From Mastigamoeba balamuthi (lineage: Eukaryota > Evosea > Mastigamoebida > Mastigamoebidae), in assembly GCA_902651635.1 (NCBI GenBank), contig CACRSC010000042.1, positions 109,727-173,726 on the forward strand: DNA of 64,000 nucleotides, in the 5' to 3' direction. A model generated the notes under the pieces. That model did not search any database, was not told where the DNA came from, and saw only the letters and a program-made list of their open reading frames with translations. A program made the position numbers and the translations under genes. This document shows positions 34,871-47,339 of this stretch, one piece after another (the stretch's first letter is position 1; every line of letters begins with the position of its first letter).

Positions 34871-36744
34871 GCAGTGACAATGGACTTCAGCTTGTCCATC
34901 TTGATCAGGTCCAGCAAGCATGTTTCGTTGTAGACCACGTAGATCTTGCTCTCAAGGACTGATTTGAACAGTCAGACTTTGCAACTTCAATTCTACCCCG
35001 TTCGAGATTCAAATCATGTTGATAATCCATACACATAACCTCAAATTCAAAAGGGGGATGGGAGCAGACCCGAGCAAATCACTTTCGGCAGCTCTTTCCC
35101 ACAGCTGCACTCCTGTTGCTCACAGCTACAAGAGACAAGCATAGTTTTTTCTATAAATAATAATCTGTTATTTTCCAGAGAATCAATGAAAACTGGCAGT
35201 GATAGAGGTTTACGAGGTCCACCACGACAGCCAACATACACCGCAGAGCTTCGTACTCTGGATCAGTTTTTTTTGTATATAAATTCACTCTGTGAATTTT
35301 TACTAATTAATACTCAGTGATAATGATAGTGGAAATCATATCTCTTGGCCAAGCTGGACTTCTGACTGACTACTTACGAAGCACAAGTAATGAACAGGGC
35401 AATTGATTCACCAAGACATGAATCACTTTATCACTCAGAATTGCTGGGACTGTCTCAGGGCAGAAATGACAGGCCTGGAGTTCACAGAAGTAACAGAACC
35501 GTGACCAGATATCAGATTCATCTTAACTCACAAGGACATCTTTTCAGTGACTCATTTGAGGTAATTCCTTGTATTATTATTATTTTATACAAGAGACTTC
35601 AGTTATTCTCATTGCCTGATCTGATAATATGATGTTTCATAACCTATCAACTGCTGTTCACATTAAGGCAGTCTTACAGCAGTCACTATCTCCCCCATTA
35701 TCTGACTTTCCTGAATCTGACTCCATGGTTCTGGCCTCTCTATCAAAGGAGGGCACGTGTAATTTCACAAAGCTTATCTGGAGTATCTAATTCAACTCAC
35801 AATTGAAGCAACATTTGCATCATGAACTGAATATCAGTTTGATTCCGGAAACAATCCACGAGTTCCTGGAAGTGATGATGATGAGCATCGAACAACAATT
35901 CGGGCTTTTCTTCTTGCTCTTGTAACTGATTTGAAGCAGAGCACTCTACTGACTAGAAAATTCAATTTTTCATTTTTTTAATTCTTTAAACACAATTCTT
36001 TAGTATTCTTATGATACATCCTTGTTAATTATATATCTTTGATAACATAAGTAATTTTGAACAATAACATATGAAATGAAATTATGCTACTGATATCATT
36101 ATTATGAAAACAAATTGTTGAATGTATCAGTGTTGGCAACTCAAATAACTTAAACAACTATCATAATCCGATCAACTCATTTCAGTTTTCCACATTTGGA
36201 AAAACAATCAAAGAGTCCGATTCTGATTTCATCAAGGAAGAAGAACATTGTTTTTTACATATTTACTGTGAGATTGTGAAATGAACACAAAGTGATTATC
36301 TGTATACTAAGATGATAAAATTGTTAAGAGGGTTTTAACACGATTGGATTAAATTGAAGGCAACACATAGTTTGTTTCCTACTTCTGTCTTACAAGATCT
36401 TCCTTCAGAAAAATGAAAGGAAAAAACCTCGTGTTTGGGCCACCAGAAACCTCATGTTTGGAGCTTTTTTATATTTCTATTAATGTCTTCCTATATGGCT
36501 CCAGCCATGGTTACTATGTTTTGTGTACAACTAGTGCAGAGGTGGCATCAAGATTCAATCGGTTGAGTAAGAAATGATATTCTTTCTGTTTCCTTATCAA
36601 AAGGGATCTGTTTCCACCTTATCAAAAAGGGAAGAGGTGGTCTTTGACTCCTTGTTTCCTTTTTAATGAAACGGTCTTCACCTTCTTATCTTGATTTTCG
36701 ATATCAGCTTGAAGACCACCGAAATGCTCATCTCTGGCTCTATA
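34871..36744. other. AT-rich non-coding stretch
   Basis: Very AT-rich, with short poly-T and ATT runs (for example 35575-35590) and no open frame beyond about 80 codons. It lies between the fossil element and the 3' end of membrane protein B. No gene, RNA or defined repeat was recognised. Confidence 0.5.
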
Positions 36745-39246
36745 TCACTTTTTCTCCTCAGGAATACCTAATCCAGGAATAGCCAAGAGATCTGAGGTAT
36801 CTTGTGGCTTGAGTGAGGCTATTAGGCTTCCACTGGCATCAGTACTTGATACACATATGCTTCCTTCCATTTTCATAGATGCAGCAATTGTATCTGGCGG
36901 AGCAACATACATACTGGCACTGCTATCCATTTGCACCTCAGCAACATCTGATGTCTCCACAGGCTCCTGAGGATACTCAGGGACAACGAAGTTTGGTACA
37001 CCAGTGTCAATTGGCACATTCAGCTTCCTTGGTCCATGCCGTACTTTTTTCCTAATAAGACGAAAACTGAGGAAAGAAATTCATGATTGTACATACGCAT
37101 AAAGAAGAGAGCCAATAAGTGCAGCAATCACCACAAGTCCCGCTGCAGATCCCACGGTGCCTGCAATGATTGTGTTTGTGTTGCTCGACCCTTCAGAGAT
37201 GCAGTGTATGCTCGATGGGCTTGTTGCAGTAAATCCAGGCAGGCACGAACAGTTGCTGCCGCATCCGTTTCCTCCATCACACATTTCTCCATCATCCAGA
37301 AACCCATTATTGCATCCCCTGCAAAACAATTGTGGTGGATCATATGGCAAGTGCCCGGCATTGCACTTGCATCCTGAGCAAAAAGTGTCACTGTCACACT
37401 CCTCTGAGGAAACCACTAATTTGTCACCACAGACAGGTACACATGCCTGTCTTGCTGGATTAGTTGCCACAAAACCTTCTTGGCACCGGCAGTTTGTGGT
37501 CGAGCACCCTTCTCCGCCATCACATTCCTGAGCGAGCAGTTATATGGCCGATAAAAGCAGTCGTGGAACTCGAACCTCTGGTAATGGACTGGAGTTGATA
37601 TCAACATAGTTGTTTCCACATTTCAAACGAATACAGGTACTACTATAGTTGCAGGACCACCCTTCATTTGAGCCTGCACAGTTGTACAGAGTCTGCCCCT
37701 TGATGTCACAATCAGGATCATAAGCACCACAAGTGCAATCACATCCATTGCGTGTGTTATAAGTAACAGCCGGGCAAGTCCACGTCTTAGGAACTGATTT
37801 CACTTAATAACGGAAAAGCCATTTGATCGTACCAGTGCAGACACCACTCACACACAGAAAGTTGCCTGGGCAGGTGGAGCTGGAAACTAGCGGATTGTCA
37901 CAATCTGGGTCCTGTGAACCACAGCCACAGTCACATCTTCGACCATCATTATAAGAGGACAAATTGCACGACCACGTTGCTGGTGAATGTGAGAGATATC
38001 ATTGTGGCTCTACGGACGTACATACGCATATCGATGAACTTGTGTTCAATGAGCACACTGGATTAACAGTGCTGAGACAATTGTCGAGCTTTTGCCATTT
38101 GGTGAAGCAATCTGTGTCTGGAATCCCCCCGCAATCACAGTCACAGCCGTCGTACGCCCAATATTTCTTCAGCGGGCACCTATTCCACCCAGTTACTGGC
38201 GGGCGCAGGTGAGAGATTCAGCATAGAAAGAGAGCGGAAGACCCACAAACGCATTCCCCGTTTTGGTTGCATATGTAGTTCGACGGGCAACGATCACTTC
38301 GTGGATCGGATTCACAATCAGGGTCCCATGCTCCACACATGCAATCGCAAATAGAGTTATTGTACCACAGCGGATCACAATTCCAATCCTCTGGAAGGCC
38401 ATCTAGTACATCATGAGATCAATGCCTTGTGAAACAAGAGGAACGCACGATAGGGCTCTCCCTCCACTCTTATTGCGTAGCTCGTGGCGTAGGCATAGAG
38501 AGACGAGTCCTCTTGCCTCGTCCACCAGTAGTAGCGGTCACGCTTTACGCCAGGAACGCCCGGTGTTGTCTGGTTGAGTGACGCCACGAATAGCACAGGT
38601 GCACACGACGTGTACCAGAACCCAACCCACGCACTTCTCTGGTAGATCACTACAGCACAAGAGTAAGAAGGAAATTCATCCAAACATGTTGCCTCACCGA
38701 ATGGGGTTTTCGCATTTGAGACGTCCACACTGTGCCACCACTCGGGCCGAACGAGAGACGTAGCGGCAAGGGTCGGCCTCATTGTCGTGTTGGCCACGAA
38801 CGGTACGTACGACGACCGGGAGGAGGGTAGAAGGACCTGCTTGCTCCAATCGACCACGACAGGGTATATAGACACATCGCCACGAACGAGGCTCCACGGT
38901 ATGTTCCCCGACTCATGCAACGCCATGAGGAAGCACACCCGGGTGACCTTCCACGGTATCGAGGGCGGGAAGAACATCACCGCGTGCTCCGACTGGTAGT
39001 ACTCGACTAAGAAGCACAGATATTAGAGATCGGAATCGAGGAATGGCGAGTACCGTTGTCAGGGCATATGGGGTGCGGGGTTTGGGTGGTGGACGACTTG
39101 ATCCACTTGTACGGTCCTGTGTCGTACACCAGGCCGCCCCCGCAATCGGAGCAGCCTGATCTGTCGACGGCGGCGCAGGGTGGAGCGCAGAGGAACGCCG
39201 CGAAGTAGCACACGAGCCAGCAGGACGCAGGAAAGATGGAGCGCAT
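36745..39246 (-). CDS. cysteine-rich single-pass membrane protein B, paralogue of the gene at 26907-29453
   Basis: The start at 39246 gives a signal peptide (MRSIFPASCWLVCYFAAFLC, then APPCAAVDRSGC). The mature N-terminus GCSDCGGGLVYDTGPYKWIK parallels protein A. The ectodomain block FFPPSIPWKVTRVCFLMALH corresponds to YVPSVPWRITRVCFLMALH of A. The CDCxCGxxDPDC-type repeats (GCDCTCGAYDPDCD; CDCGGI.DTDC region near 38130), then SEECDSDTFCSGCKCNAGHL and CNNGFLDDGEMCDGGNGCGS, match A in order. A transmembrane helix (TIIAGTVGSAAGLVVIAALI GSLLYAY) is followed by a basic stop-transfer KKVRHGPRKLNVPID and a tail sharing SICVSST with A's SICVAST. Exons and introns match A, so the two arose by tandem duplication. 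Function is unknown; a surface receptor or adhesin is inferred. The 5' end faces the Dicer gene across about 290 bp. Confidence 0.75.
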
Positions 39247-39532
39247 TGCGTTACAAATAGTGACTTCTATAAATAGGAAAATCTCTCACTTTTCCTTGGT
39301 CATCTGGTGATACCACCTGAAGGCTGATCAACGTCTTCCGACCGGTGGGTCTCGCCATCGCGGAGTCACAGTAAGGTCGCCAGTTAGATTGCTGGCGAGA
39401 GAGGTGCCCGGATATCCATGATTCTAGATCTAGATATTGTTCAAATCTCTCTCATATCTCTCACTGATCAGTGGTGACGGCAACCCACTGGGTACCAAAC
39501 ACACTTGAAGAAAGCCATCGGCGGTCAGAGTC

Positions 39533-42500
39533 ATGCAGGTCGAGCGATCTCCGCCCCCCGGGGGCCCGCCGGCCGGCGCCGGCGGCAGCCCCGCGGACGC
39601 GGGCCTGGCGATCGCGAGCCCTCGCGAGTACCAGACGGAGCTGTTCGAGCAGGCGCAGGCAGCCAACACCATCTGCGTGCTGCCCACGGGCGCGGGCAAG
39701 ACCTTCATCGCCATCATGCTCTTGCGCGCCGTCAAGGCGGCGGCAGCGCGCCCCAACATGCACACGCTGTTCCTCGTCAACACGATCGCGCTCGCCGAGC
39801 AGCAGGCCAAAGTGCTCAGTGCGCCGACATATCGTGCCCCCACGTGGCCTCGCGGTGTCCACTTTGCCTGCGATGACGACATCCCAATTCCTGCTTTTTA
39901 TTTCTCTCTGCAATGCCGTGGCGAACTGCCGTTGACAGCCCCCTCCCCTTTCTGCAGTGGCGAACACGCCGTACAAGGTGGGGTGCTACACGGGCGACAC
40001 GACGACGCGCAAGGTGTCTGCGTGGAGGGTCATCCTGGCCACGAAGCAGGTGCTCGTCATGACCGCCCAGATCGCCCTCGACATGCTGCGCCACAGCTTC
40101 CTCTCCATCACCTCTGTCGACCTCCTCGTCCGTCCAGCACACACTCCCTCCTCCTCTCCCGCAATCCCCTGCGAAGAGTCGGGGTCCCCGACTATGACTG
40201 ACAGGCACCCTGCGCTGGTCGCACGCACGGCAGATCTTTGATGAGTGCCACCACGCGGTGGGGAGGCACCCGTTCAACCTGATAATGGAGGAGTTCTATG
40301 CAACGTGCGCGCCGGGCAACCGCCCGCGCGTCCTGGGCCTCACGGCGTCGCCGGTGACGACGATGAGCCGGCTGGACCACGAGATCAGGGCGCTCGAGCG
40401 CAACTTGTTCTCCCGCGTTGCCACCAGCGCCTCGGCCGACAGGGCTGCCGCTGCGTCGACAGCCGAGGTCATCGAGTACTACCCGCCGTCGGGGCCCTTC
40501 CAGTACGAAGAGGCAATGGTTGCGCGGGCTGCGGACGAGGACGAGGCGCGGCACGTGCTGTACCAGCTCGGAGAGTGGGGCCTGAGCAAGTTTGTCGACG
40601 GGTCGTTTGCTGCCCGCGTCCCCGAGAAAGACCGGTTGACGCCGAAAGCGCGGGCGCTGATCAGGGTCCTCTGCAAGTACGCAGCCGAGTCTGGCCCGGG
40701 TTTCTGCTGCATCGTCTTTGTGCAGCGTCGGATCGTTGCTGGCCTCGTGGCCGAGATGATCTCCGCGCACCCCGAAACTGTCGCGGCTGGCATCAAAGCG
40801 GCATCCATGACGGGGCTGGCGGCCAGCGGGAGCAGAAGAGTCAGGCCCAACACCGCCGCGCAAGCGAGCGAGGTCTCGTGCTCGCGTCAGGCGCTCGAGA
40901 GGTTCCGCTCGGGCGAGGTCAACGTCATCGTGGCGACAAGCGTTATTGAGGAAGGCATCGACGTGCGCGCGTGCATGCTCGTCGTGCGGTTCGACAGGCC
41001 CCTGCACATCCGCCAGACGATCCAGAGCAGCGGCAGGGCGCGTAAGCTCAACGCCATGTACGTCGTCATGGCCGAGAAAGACGATGTTGCGACGCCCTCG
41101 CTCGTGGAGGCGGTGTCTGTGTACAAGTCAGCGCTGCTCGAAATATCCAAGGAGAACATCGAGCGCGAGGACAGCGAGATGCCTCTTGCTCACGATGGGT
41201 CTCCCGAGGAGGTTTACGAGGTGGCACCGACAGGAGCAAAGGCGACCCTCAACAGCGCCAAGCAGCTGGTCTCCCGCTATTGCGCTCTGCTCCCACACGA
41301 CATCTACTGCGACATGTCACTACTGCAGCCGCGGTACACCTTCGAGGAGGACTCAAGAAAACTGACTCTGACGCTGCCTATGGCGTCGGCTGTGCGTACC
41401 GTCGAGCTGGCCGTGGAGGAGGTTGCAGGGATCAACAGACGCACTGCGCAATGCCGTGCGGCGCTGCGATGCGTCGCCCAGCTCCACAAAGCAGGGGCGC
41501 TGGACGACAGACTGCTTCCCGCAGAGGCGTCGTCGGACGAATCAGCGAGCATTTCCGACGAGAAAGACACAGAGGAGGTTGCGCGAGACGCTCTCACTGG
41601 GCAGGCACCCGTCCCCCAGGCGTTGTGCGCTGACTTCGAGGACGACAGCCCGGAGACTGTGACCGGTTATGCCTACATTGTCTCGGACTCTCTGCACGTG
41701 ATCGCGCTGCTTCCTGCTATCCTCGACTGCTCCGTGGCCCAGTGCTACAAGCGTCTCAGCTTCGACAAGAAAATGCTGCGCTTCGCGAGGCAGTTCACGA
41801 CCTTTGCCCTGCGGAAGAAGAGCAAGGGCGGCGCCGTCGACTGGGAGCATGCCGTCAAGAAATACGTGTTGGTTCCGGTCCTCTCGGTCGACCCCTTTGA
41901 AATCGACTACGACGCGTTGCGGAGGGCAAGCGTGCTTCCGGACGTGCTCGCCATTCCGCTGGTGCCCCAAGGGAAGCGCGCCGGACCGGATCTGGATCTA
42001 CCTTCAGACAGCGTCGTGTTCTGCGAGTACAAGAAATGGGCGCTCTACTCGCCACTGAGGATGCGGACGGACCTCACGCCGCTGTCGCCGTTTCCAGAGG
42101 GCTCCGGAAACTTCAAGACATTCGCGGACTACCTTCTCAAGAAGTACGAGATTGTGGTCAAAGACCCCGGCCAGCCCATGCTCGAGGCGTACCGTGCCAC
42201 CCAGTCGCCCATGTGGCCATCGCGGAGTGCGAGCAAGAGCGATGAAACCGAGGGAGAGGAGAGCAACTCGCAGGGGAGGACCGCCTTCCTAGTACCAGAG
42301 GTGTGCAAGGTACATCCAATGTCGATAGCGGTCATTGCCGAGTGCGAGTCCGCTGTCCCATTGGCGCTGCACAAGCTCGAGTGGGAGGACACAGCCGTTC
42401 TGCAGTTCAAGAGGGCCACGTCTCCACTCAAGAACGTCCCAACGGAAATGGTCATAAAGGCACTCACGTCGCCCGGGACAAATATCGCGGAGAACTACGA

Positions 42501-43737
42501 CCGCCTCGAGTTCCTCGGAGACACGTCGCTCAAGGTGCTGGCGACGGCGACGCTCTGGCTGTCGCACCCCAGCTGGCACGAGGGCCAGATCAGCAGGGCT
42601 CGCGTGCGCATCGTTTCGAACAAGAACCTCGCGCGTCACGTGCTCAAGCTCGGCATCCACCGGTTCATTCTCGTCAACAACCCGCAAAGCGAGTGGCTCT
42701 GTCCTGGATACTCCAACCCGGCGCCCAACGCAGCGCCGGACGGCTACAAGCTGTACGCCGACGTTGCCGAGGCGTTGGCCGGCGCGTGCCTGCTTCCCGG
42801 CGGTGAGCCGAACAAGTTCAGCCCCATCCCAAACTGGGAGCTCGCTGGGGACTTCTTCCGGTGGATAGGGCTGCCTCTGATCAAGCCCTCCGCCATGAGG
42901 CTGCTCCTGCTCACGTACAAGCCGCGCGTCGCGGGCGACTGCCCAACGGTCAGCGAGGTCGAGCCAGTGCAAAAGATCGTCGGGTACCAGTTCAAGCGTC
43001 CGGGGTTGCTCGTCGAGGCGCTCACGCACGCATCGTCTGTATTCTCGACGGCGTGCTACGAGCGTCTCGAGATCCTGGGGGACGCTTTGCTCGACTCGGT
43101 CGTCACGTGGAGGCTGTACTCGAGCTTCCCGGACGCCCCGGCCTCGCGTCTCTCTGACATGCGCAACTTTGTTGTCGAGAACGACTCGCTCGCGTGGCTG
43201 GCAACGGTCAAGGGCCTGCAGAAGTACCTTCGGCACTTCAGCGAGGGGCTGACAGAGGCCATCGGGAAGTACCATGAAAGCCTGGACAAAACCGGCTTCA
43301 CCACGCTCGCGAGAGGGCCGCCGCCATGTGGGGCTACGGAGGGTGCACCGAAGGCTGTCGCAGACATTGTGGAGGCGATATGTGGGGCCGTGTTCATCGA
43401 CACGTGCGGTGACATGAAGCAGACTGCCCTGTTCATCGAGTCGCTGGTCCAGCCGCTGCTCGCCTTCGCGGAAACCGCCCCGTCGGATCCAATCAGAGCG
43501 ATCCACGAGCGCGTGCAGCACATGTTCGGCGACAAGTGGCGCCTCAAGGAGCACTTCTCCTTTGACACGGACCAAAACCCCGACGGTTCGTGGAGGACCA
43601 CTGTCCGCATAGAAGGAAAGGCATACGCCGAGTGCAAGGCGAGCACAAAGCAGGCCTCTCGCAGGGCCGCAGCAGTGTCCAGCCTGGAACTCCTGGGCAA
43701 TCAGAAGCAGGACGAGGACACACCAATGTCTCCCTGA
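39533..43737 (+). CDS. DCR: Dicer-like ribonuclease III with helicase
   Basis: Three exons: 39533-39818, 39958-40127 and 40234-43737. Domains in order: DExH helicase (REYQTELFEQA Q motif, LPTGAGKTF Walker A, IFDECHHAVG box II, LGLTASP box III); helicase C (IVFVQRR, VIVATSVIEEGIDV, QSSGRARK); dimerisation region (about 41230-41480); PAZ remnant ending TFADYLLKKYEIVVKDPGQP; RNase IIIa (YDRLEFLGDTSLK and YADVAEALAGACL); RNase IIIb (YERLEILGDALLD and VADIVEAICGAVF); and a C-terminal double-stranded RNA-binding domain (about 43490-43710, ending STKQASRRAAAVSSLELL). The acidic residues of both RNase III centres are present, so it should cut long dsRNA into small RNAs. About 1,310 residues is in the normal Dicer range. 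It lies tail to tail with a DNA methyltransferase gene. Confidence 0.95.
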
Positions 43738-43794
43738 CGATTTGGCGATTCGATTATTATTGCGTGCGAGATTTTGCCGGCGCACACGTTCCCG

Positions 43795-46700
43795 CTACGA
43801 AAAGAGCATAGAGGCGAGTGCCTTAGCTAAAGGAACAGGTACTGCGTTCTGTACAATTATATTAGAGTGAGTTATGCATATAAAGTCGCACTCCAATTTG
43901 CTTGTACTGGCTGTTCAATTTTCCCTCGAAGAGCCAGTGATCGGGAAGACCTTGAAGGCGTGCATACTCTCGGACTGAGAGAATGCGTCGTCTGCACGGG
44001 TACAGTACTTTGCCGCCAGGGTTGGCACAGAGAGTGTATGCCGGCTTGTTCCAGCGCAAGAAGTCGAGCACGTAGGAACGCAGTCTCGGCACCGAGCCCC
44101 TGCAAGATAGTAAATACGAAAGGGGTTGTATATTGACCGTCATCATACCCTCGGCTCACTGGTCGTCCGCCATCCTCTGGCAGTGGAACATCCATTCGGC
44201 TTCCCGGAGCCTCTTTTACACCGGAGCAAACACGCGACCAGTGTTGGAAGCAGTGAGGTTCCGCGTTCAGTCTCCTCATTTCCCTTTGATAGGAGGTCAG
44301 GGGTTCATGCGTATACAGGGCCTTGCCCCGCTCGCTGTTCGTTAGGTCTTCAGGTAGGTCTGAGTTCTTGTTAGATGGCTGAAAAGCGATGAACTGACCC
44401 GAGATGGCGTCGTATAGCGTGAGTGTTGGCGGGAGAACTTGGTTTTCCGCTTCGCTCGGGAGAATCTCGACGGAGCACTTGAATCCGACCTTCAGAGTGC
44501 ATGACCTTCCAGAGTGCTTGTTCGTAAAAGGAGGCCATCTCGGCAGTTGGATGCCGCGTTTGGCTCCCCACAGAATAGTTCTCTTTCGCAACTGAGGTAC
44601 GCCGTAGCACTCAGCACTCAGTACTCCGACGCGAAGCTGATATCCCAAATGCAGCAGCCGGGAGACAACCATCCTGTTTGGTGCTGTTACCAATTGCAGC
44701 CATGAAGCCTCTATTATGAAAAAGAAAGTGCCTGATCAGCTGGCCTTTGTTTGGCTCGAAGATTCCCGTGACGTTCTCGAAGAGAACAAGCTCTGGCTTG
44801 TAGAAATCCACATACTCCACGAACGTGCTCATCAGGGTGTTTCTGCAGTCCAGCAGTGGGGTGCTCGTTTTCCTGTGCCGGTTCATTTTGCTACAAAGCA
44901 CGTGTTGCATTTAGCTGAAGGTGACCTCTTTGTGGCCTCACCTGCACCCCTGGCAGGGCGGCCCTCCGATGATGACTGTGACATCTCCGCGGCAGGGAAC
45001 CGCAGCCCTGAATCTGAAATCCATTGAGACTCTACTTGAGAGGAGAGCGCACTTGTCGAGGTTGACGATTTGGCGCAAAAACGGCGCCGGGAGATGCTCC
45101 ACGTCCACGCCATACACCCCCCTGTCTCCCTGCTGCATCATCAACGTGATGCGGCCCTGCAACAAAATGTTAATCGTGAAGAGGAGAATCACTTGCGTCT
45201 GTTGTTTCTACTCGTCGCAGGCACAGTGGGTCGAGCGAGTTGAAGAAGTCAGCCACCAGATTGCCGCATGACAGACAAGTGGATGGCTCCCAAGATGGGG
45301 GATACGACCCTCCCCAGTCCAGGAGGAAGCGGAAAGCTCTCTATGATGGGCCTGAGCAACAGAGAAACGCACGAGGCTTGTACTGAGTCGGACTCCATGG
45401 CGAGAATGCGCCTGACAGGGTATTCGCCGTCGCTCGGTTCGGAACTGCTGTCAGAAGAGCTGCTGCCGATCTCCTGTTCTCTTCGCCGGATCGACTCCAC
45501 CACAGCATCGTTCTCTGCCGCGGCGGAATCAGAGTTGCGTCCCACGGCCAGGTCGAGACACTTGAGCTGCAGCAGGAAGTCCTCTGCGGGTCCCTGTAGT
45601 AACGAGCTGTCACGCCCGTGGTTTCTTCTGCAAAAGAGTTGAGTGTCAAAGCCGAGGAGTTATATCACAGGTAGGACTCTGCCGCGTCCTCGTCTATCTC
45701 GACAGCCCACTTGACCTGAACTCCGGCTTCGGAGAACCCCAGACCCAGCCCCCCGCACCCCGCAAAGAGGTCGAGGGCCCGCGGAGGTTTCGTTGGCTCG
45801 CGAGGCTGGCCACGCTCCGGAGGATCGAAGAACGCGTACCTGAGCAGGAGGTTAAAGACCGTACATACACGAGGACGGGAGTGTACTCTGCCGAGTTGTA
45901 GAGCAGCTGGTAAAAGTACGAGTCGGGCTGCGCAACAAACGATCGGAAGTCCTCTGTGTCCTGCTCTTCAAAGTACCTCACCTAGTAAACGAGTGTCAGA
46001 CACTGCACATACGAGCTGAGCTGCCCGGACCCTGCACTTATTTCTCAGGGTGGCCTGGTCGCAGCACGTGAAGGTGCTTGGGTCGTCTGGCGCACCGAGG
46101 AAGTACTCGCTGCGGTGGAAGTGGCTCGACTCGTTGCTGAACGAGGCCAGCGTCTGCGCCGGGTGCCACATCCACCTGGCCTTGTACCACGAGCATTCTC
46201 CCTGGTTCGGCACACACCTGTCAGTCGCGCTGGTGTTTCTGTGTCGCAATACCCGCATCAGGATGGCCTCGATCCTGCAGATCCACTTGGCGTTGGCCTC
46301 CTGCGCGATGGGCACCTTCGCAGAGTCAGGGTGGTGTCCCGCAACGGCCAGAGTTTGTGCCACCCACCTCCTCGTTGACGGCCGACTGATAGTCCTCGTC
46401 CGGTATGACTTCGGCCCAGTCGCCCACGTGGTACACGACCCCGGACTCGACGATCGACGCCTCTTTGTCCTCTCGCCACTCGCCCTCGGGCACGCGCTGC
46501 TCGTCGTCCGAGCTCACGCTGCTCCCCTCCTCATACGACTCGTCGCTGCTGTCGTCGTCCTCGTAGTCCTCGTACTCGCCATCGTCGCTCTCGCTGCCTG
46601 ACTGGTCCGACGGCGGGGCCTCTGGCAGGACGACCACAAAGCTGTCCGTTTGCGTGTCCTCTGCGGACTGCGCCGCCTCGCCCTCGACATGCGCGGCCCA

Positions 46701-47339
46701 CAGGGCGGGATCGTCCTCGATAACCACCACAGGCTCCGCCTCCTCCTCGAGCTCGCCCAGCCAGCTCTCCGTCCCGACCGTGACGGCGGCGTACTCCCGG
46801 CTGTCTGGGTCCTGCAGCCCACCCTCCTCCTCGGGCTCTGCGTCGGCGAGCTCACAGTCCTGGCAGTCCTCAGGCACTGCGGCGGTGAGCCTGCAGTCGT
46901 GGCGGCCCTCGGGCACTGCAGTGGTGAGCTCGCAGTCCTGGCAGTCCTCCTCGTCCTCCTCGGGCCCTGCGGCGGCGAGCTCGCAGTCCTGGCTGTCCTC
47001 CTCGTCCGCCTCGGGCGCTGCGGCTGCGGGCGCACAGACGTGGCAGTCATCGTCCTCCTCGGGCCCTGCGACTGCGGGCACACATATGTGGCAGTCGTCG
47101 CCCTCCTCGGGCCCTGCGACTGCGGGCACACATGTGTGGCAGTCGTCGTCCTCCTCGGGCCCTGCGGCGGCGAGCTCGCGGCCGGGGCCCTGAGCACCGT
47201 CGGCGGGCGCTGCCGTGCCTGGCGGCGCTGGGTGAGGTGCGGGGATCACCCTGGGCGCGCAGGCTTGCGTCCGGGCCCTCTTGAGAGGGCGGAGCGAGAG
47301 GGCGGTGTCGGTAGTGCGCGAGCAGCACCGATCACCCAT
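43795..47339 (-). CDS. BAH-domain cytosine-5 DNA methyltransferase (chromomethylase/DNMT1-like)
   Basis: Multi-exon minus-strand gene with a likely start at 47339 (MGDRCCSRTTDTALSLRPLK). The N-terminal ~270 residues are acidic and repetitive. A BAH domain follows (VVYHVGDWAEVIPDEDY; then AKWICRIEAILMRVLRH, WYKARWMWHPAQTLASF, RSEYFLGAPDD, NKCRV). The catalytic domain has motif I RALDLFAGCGGLGLGFSEAG and WAVEIDEDAAESY, an insert of about 110 residues, motif IV IIGGPPCQG then CSKMNRHRKTSTPLLDCRNT (the C-S joined by splicing), motif VI ELVLFENVTG, motif VIII VLSAECYGVPQLRKRTILWG, DLPEDLTN with YQREMRR, and motifs IX-X RILSVREYARLQGLPDHWLF and QIG|NAVPVPLAKALASML, ending at 43795. The catalytic PCQ and ENV are intact. 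The wording NRHR...PL and DLP...YQR is closest to plant chromomethylases. No chromodomain was seen. Nuclear maintenance or silencing methylation is likely. Confidence 0.88.
46860..47180. repeat. tandem ~57-bp coding repeats in the DNA methyltransferase N-terminus
   Basis: Five to six imperfect copies of a unit of about 19 codons read AAGPEEDDDCHTC, VAGPEEGDDCHIC, VAGPEEDDDCHVC and then AAPEADEEDSQDC and AAGPEEDEEDCQDC. The unit keeps an acidic run followed by a CHxC or xDC pair, so each copy adds cysteines. The copies nearest the start are the most alike, suggesting recent expansion. Confidence 0.8.
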
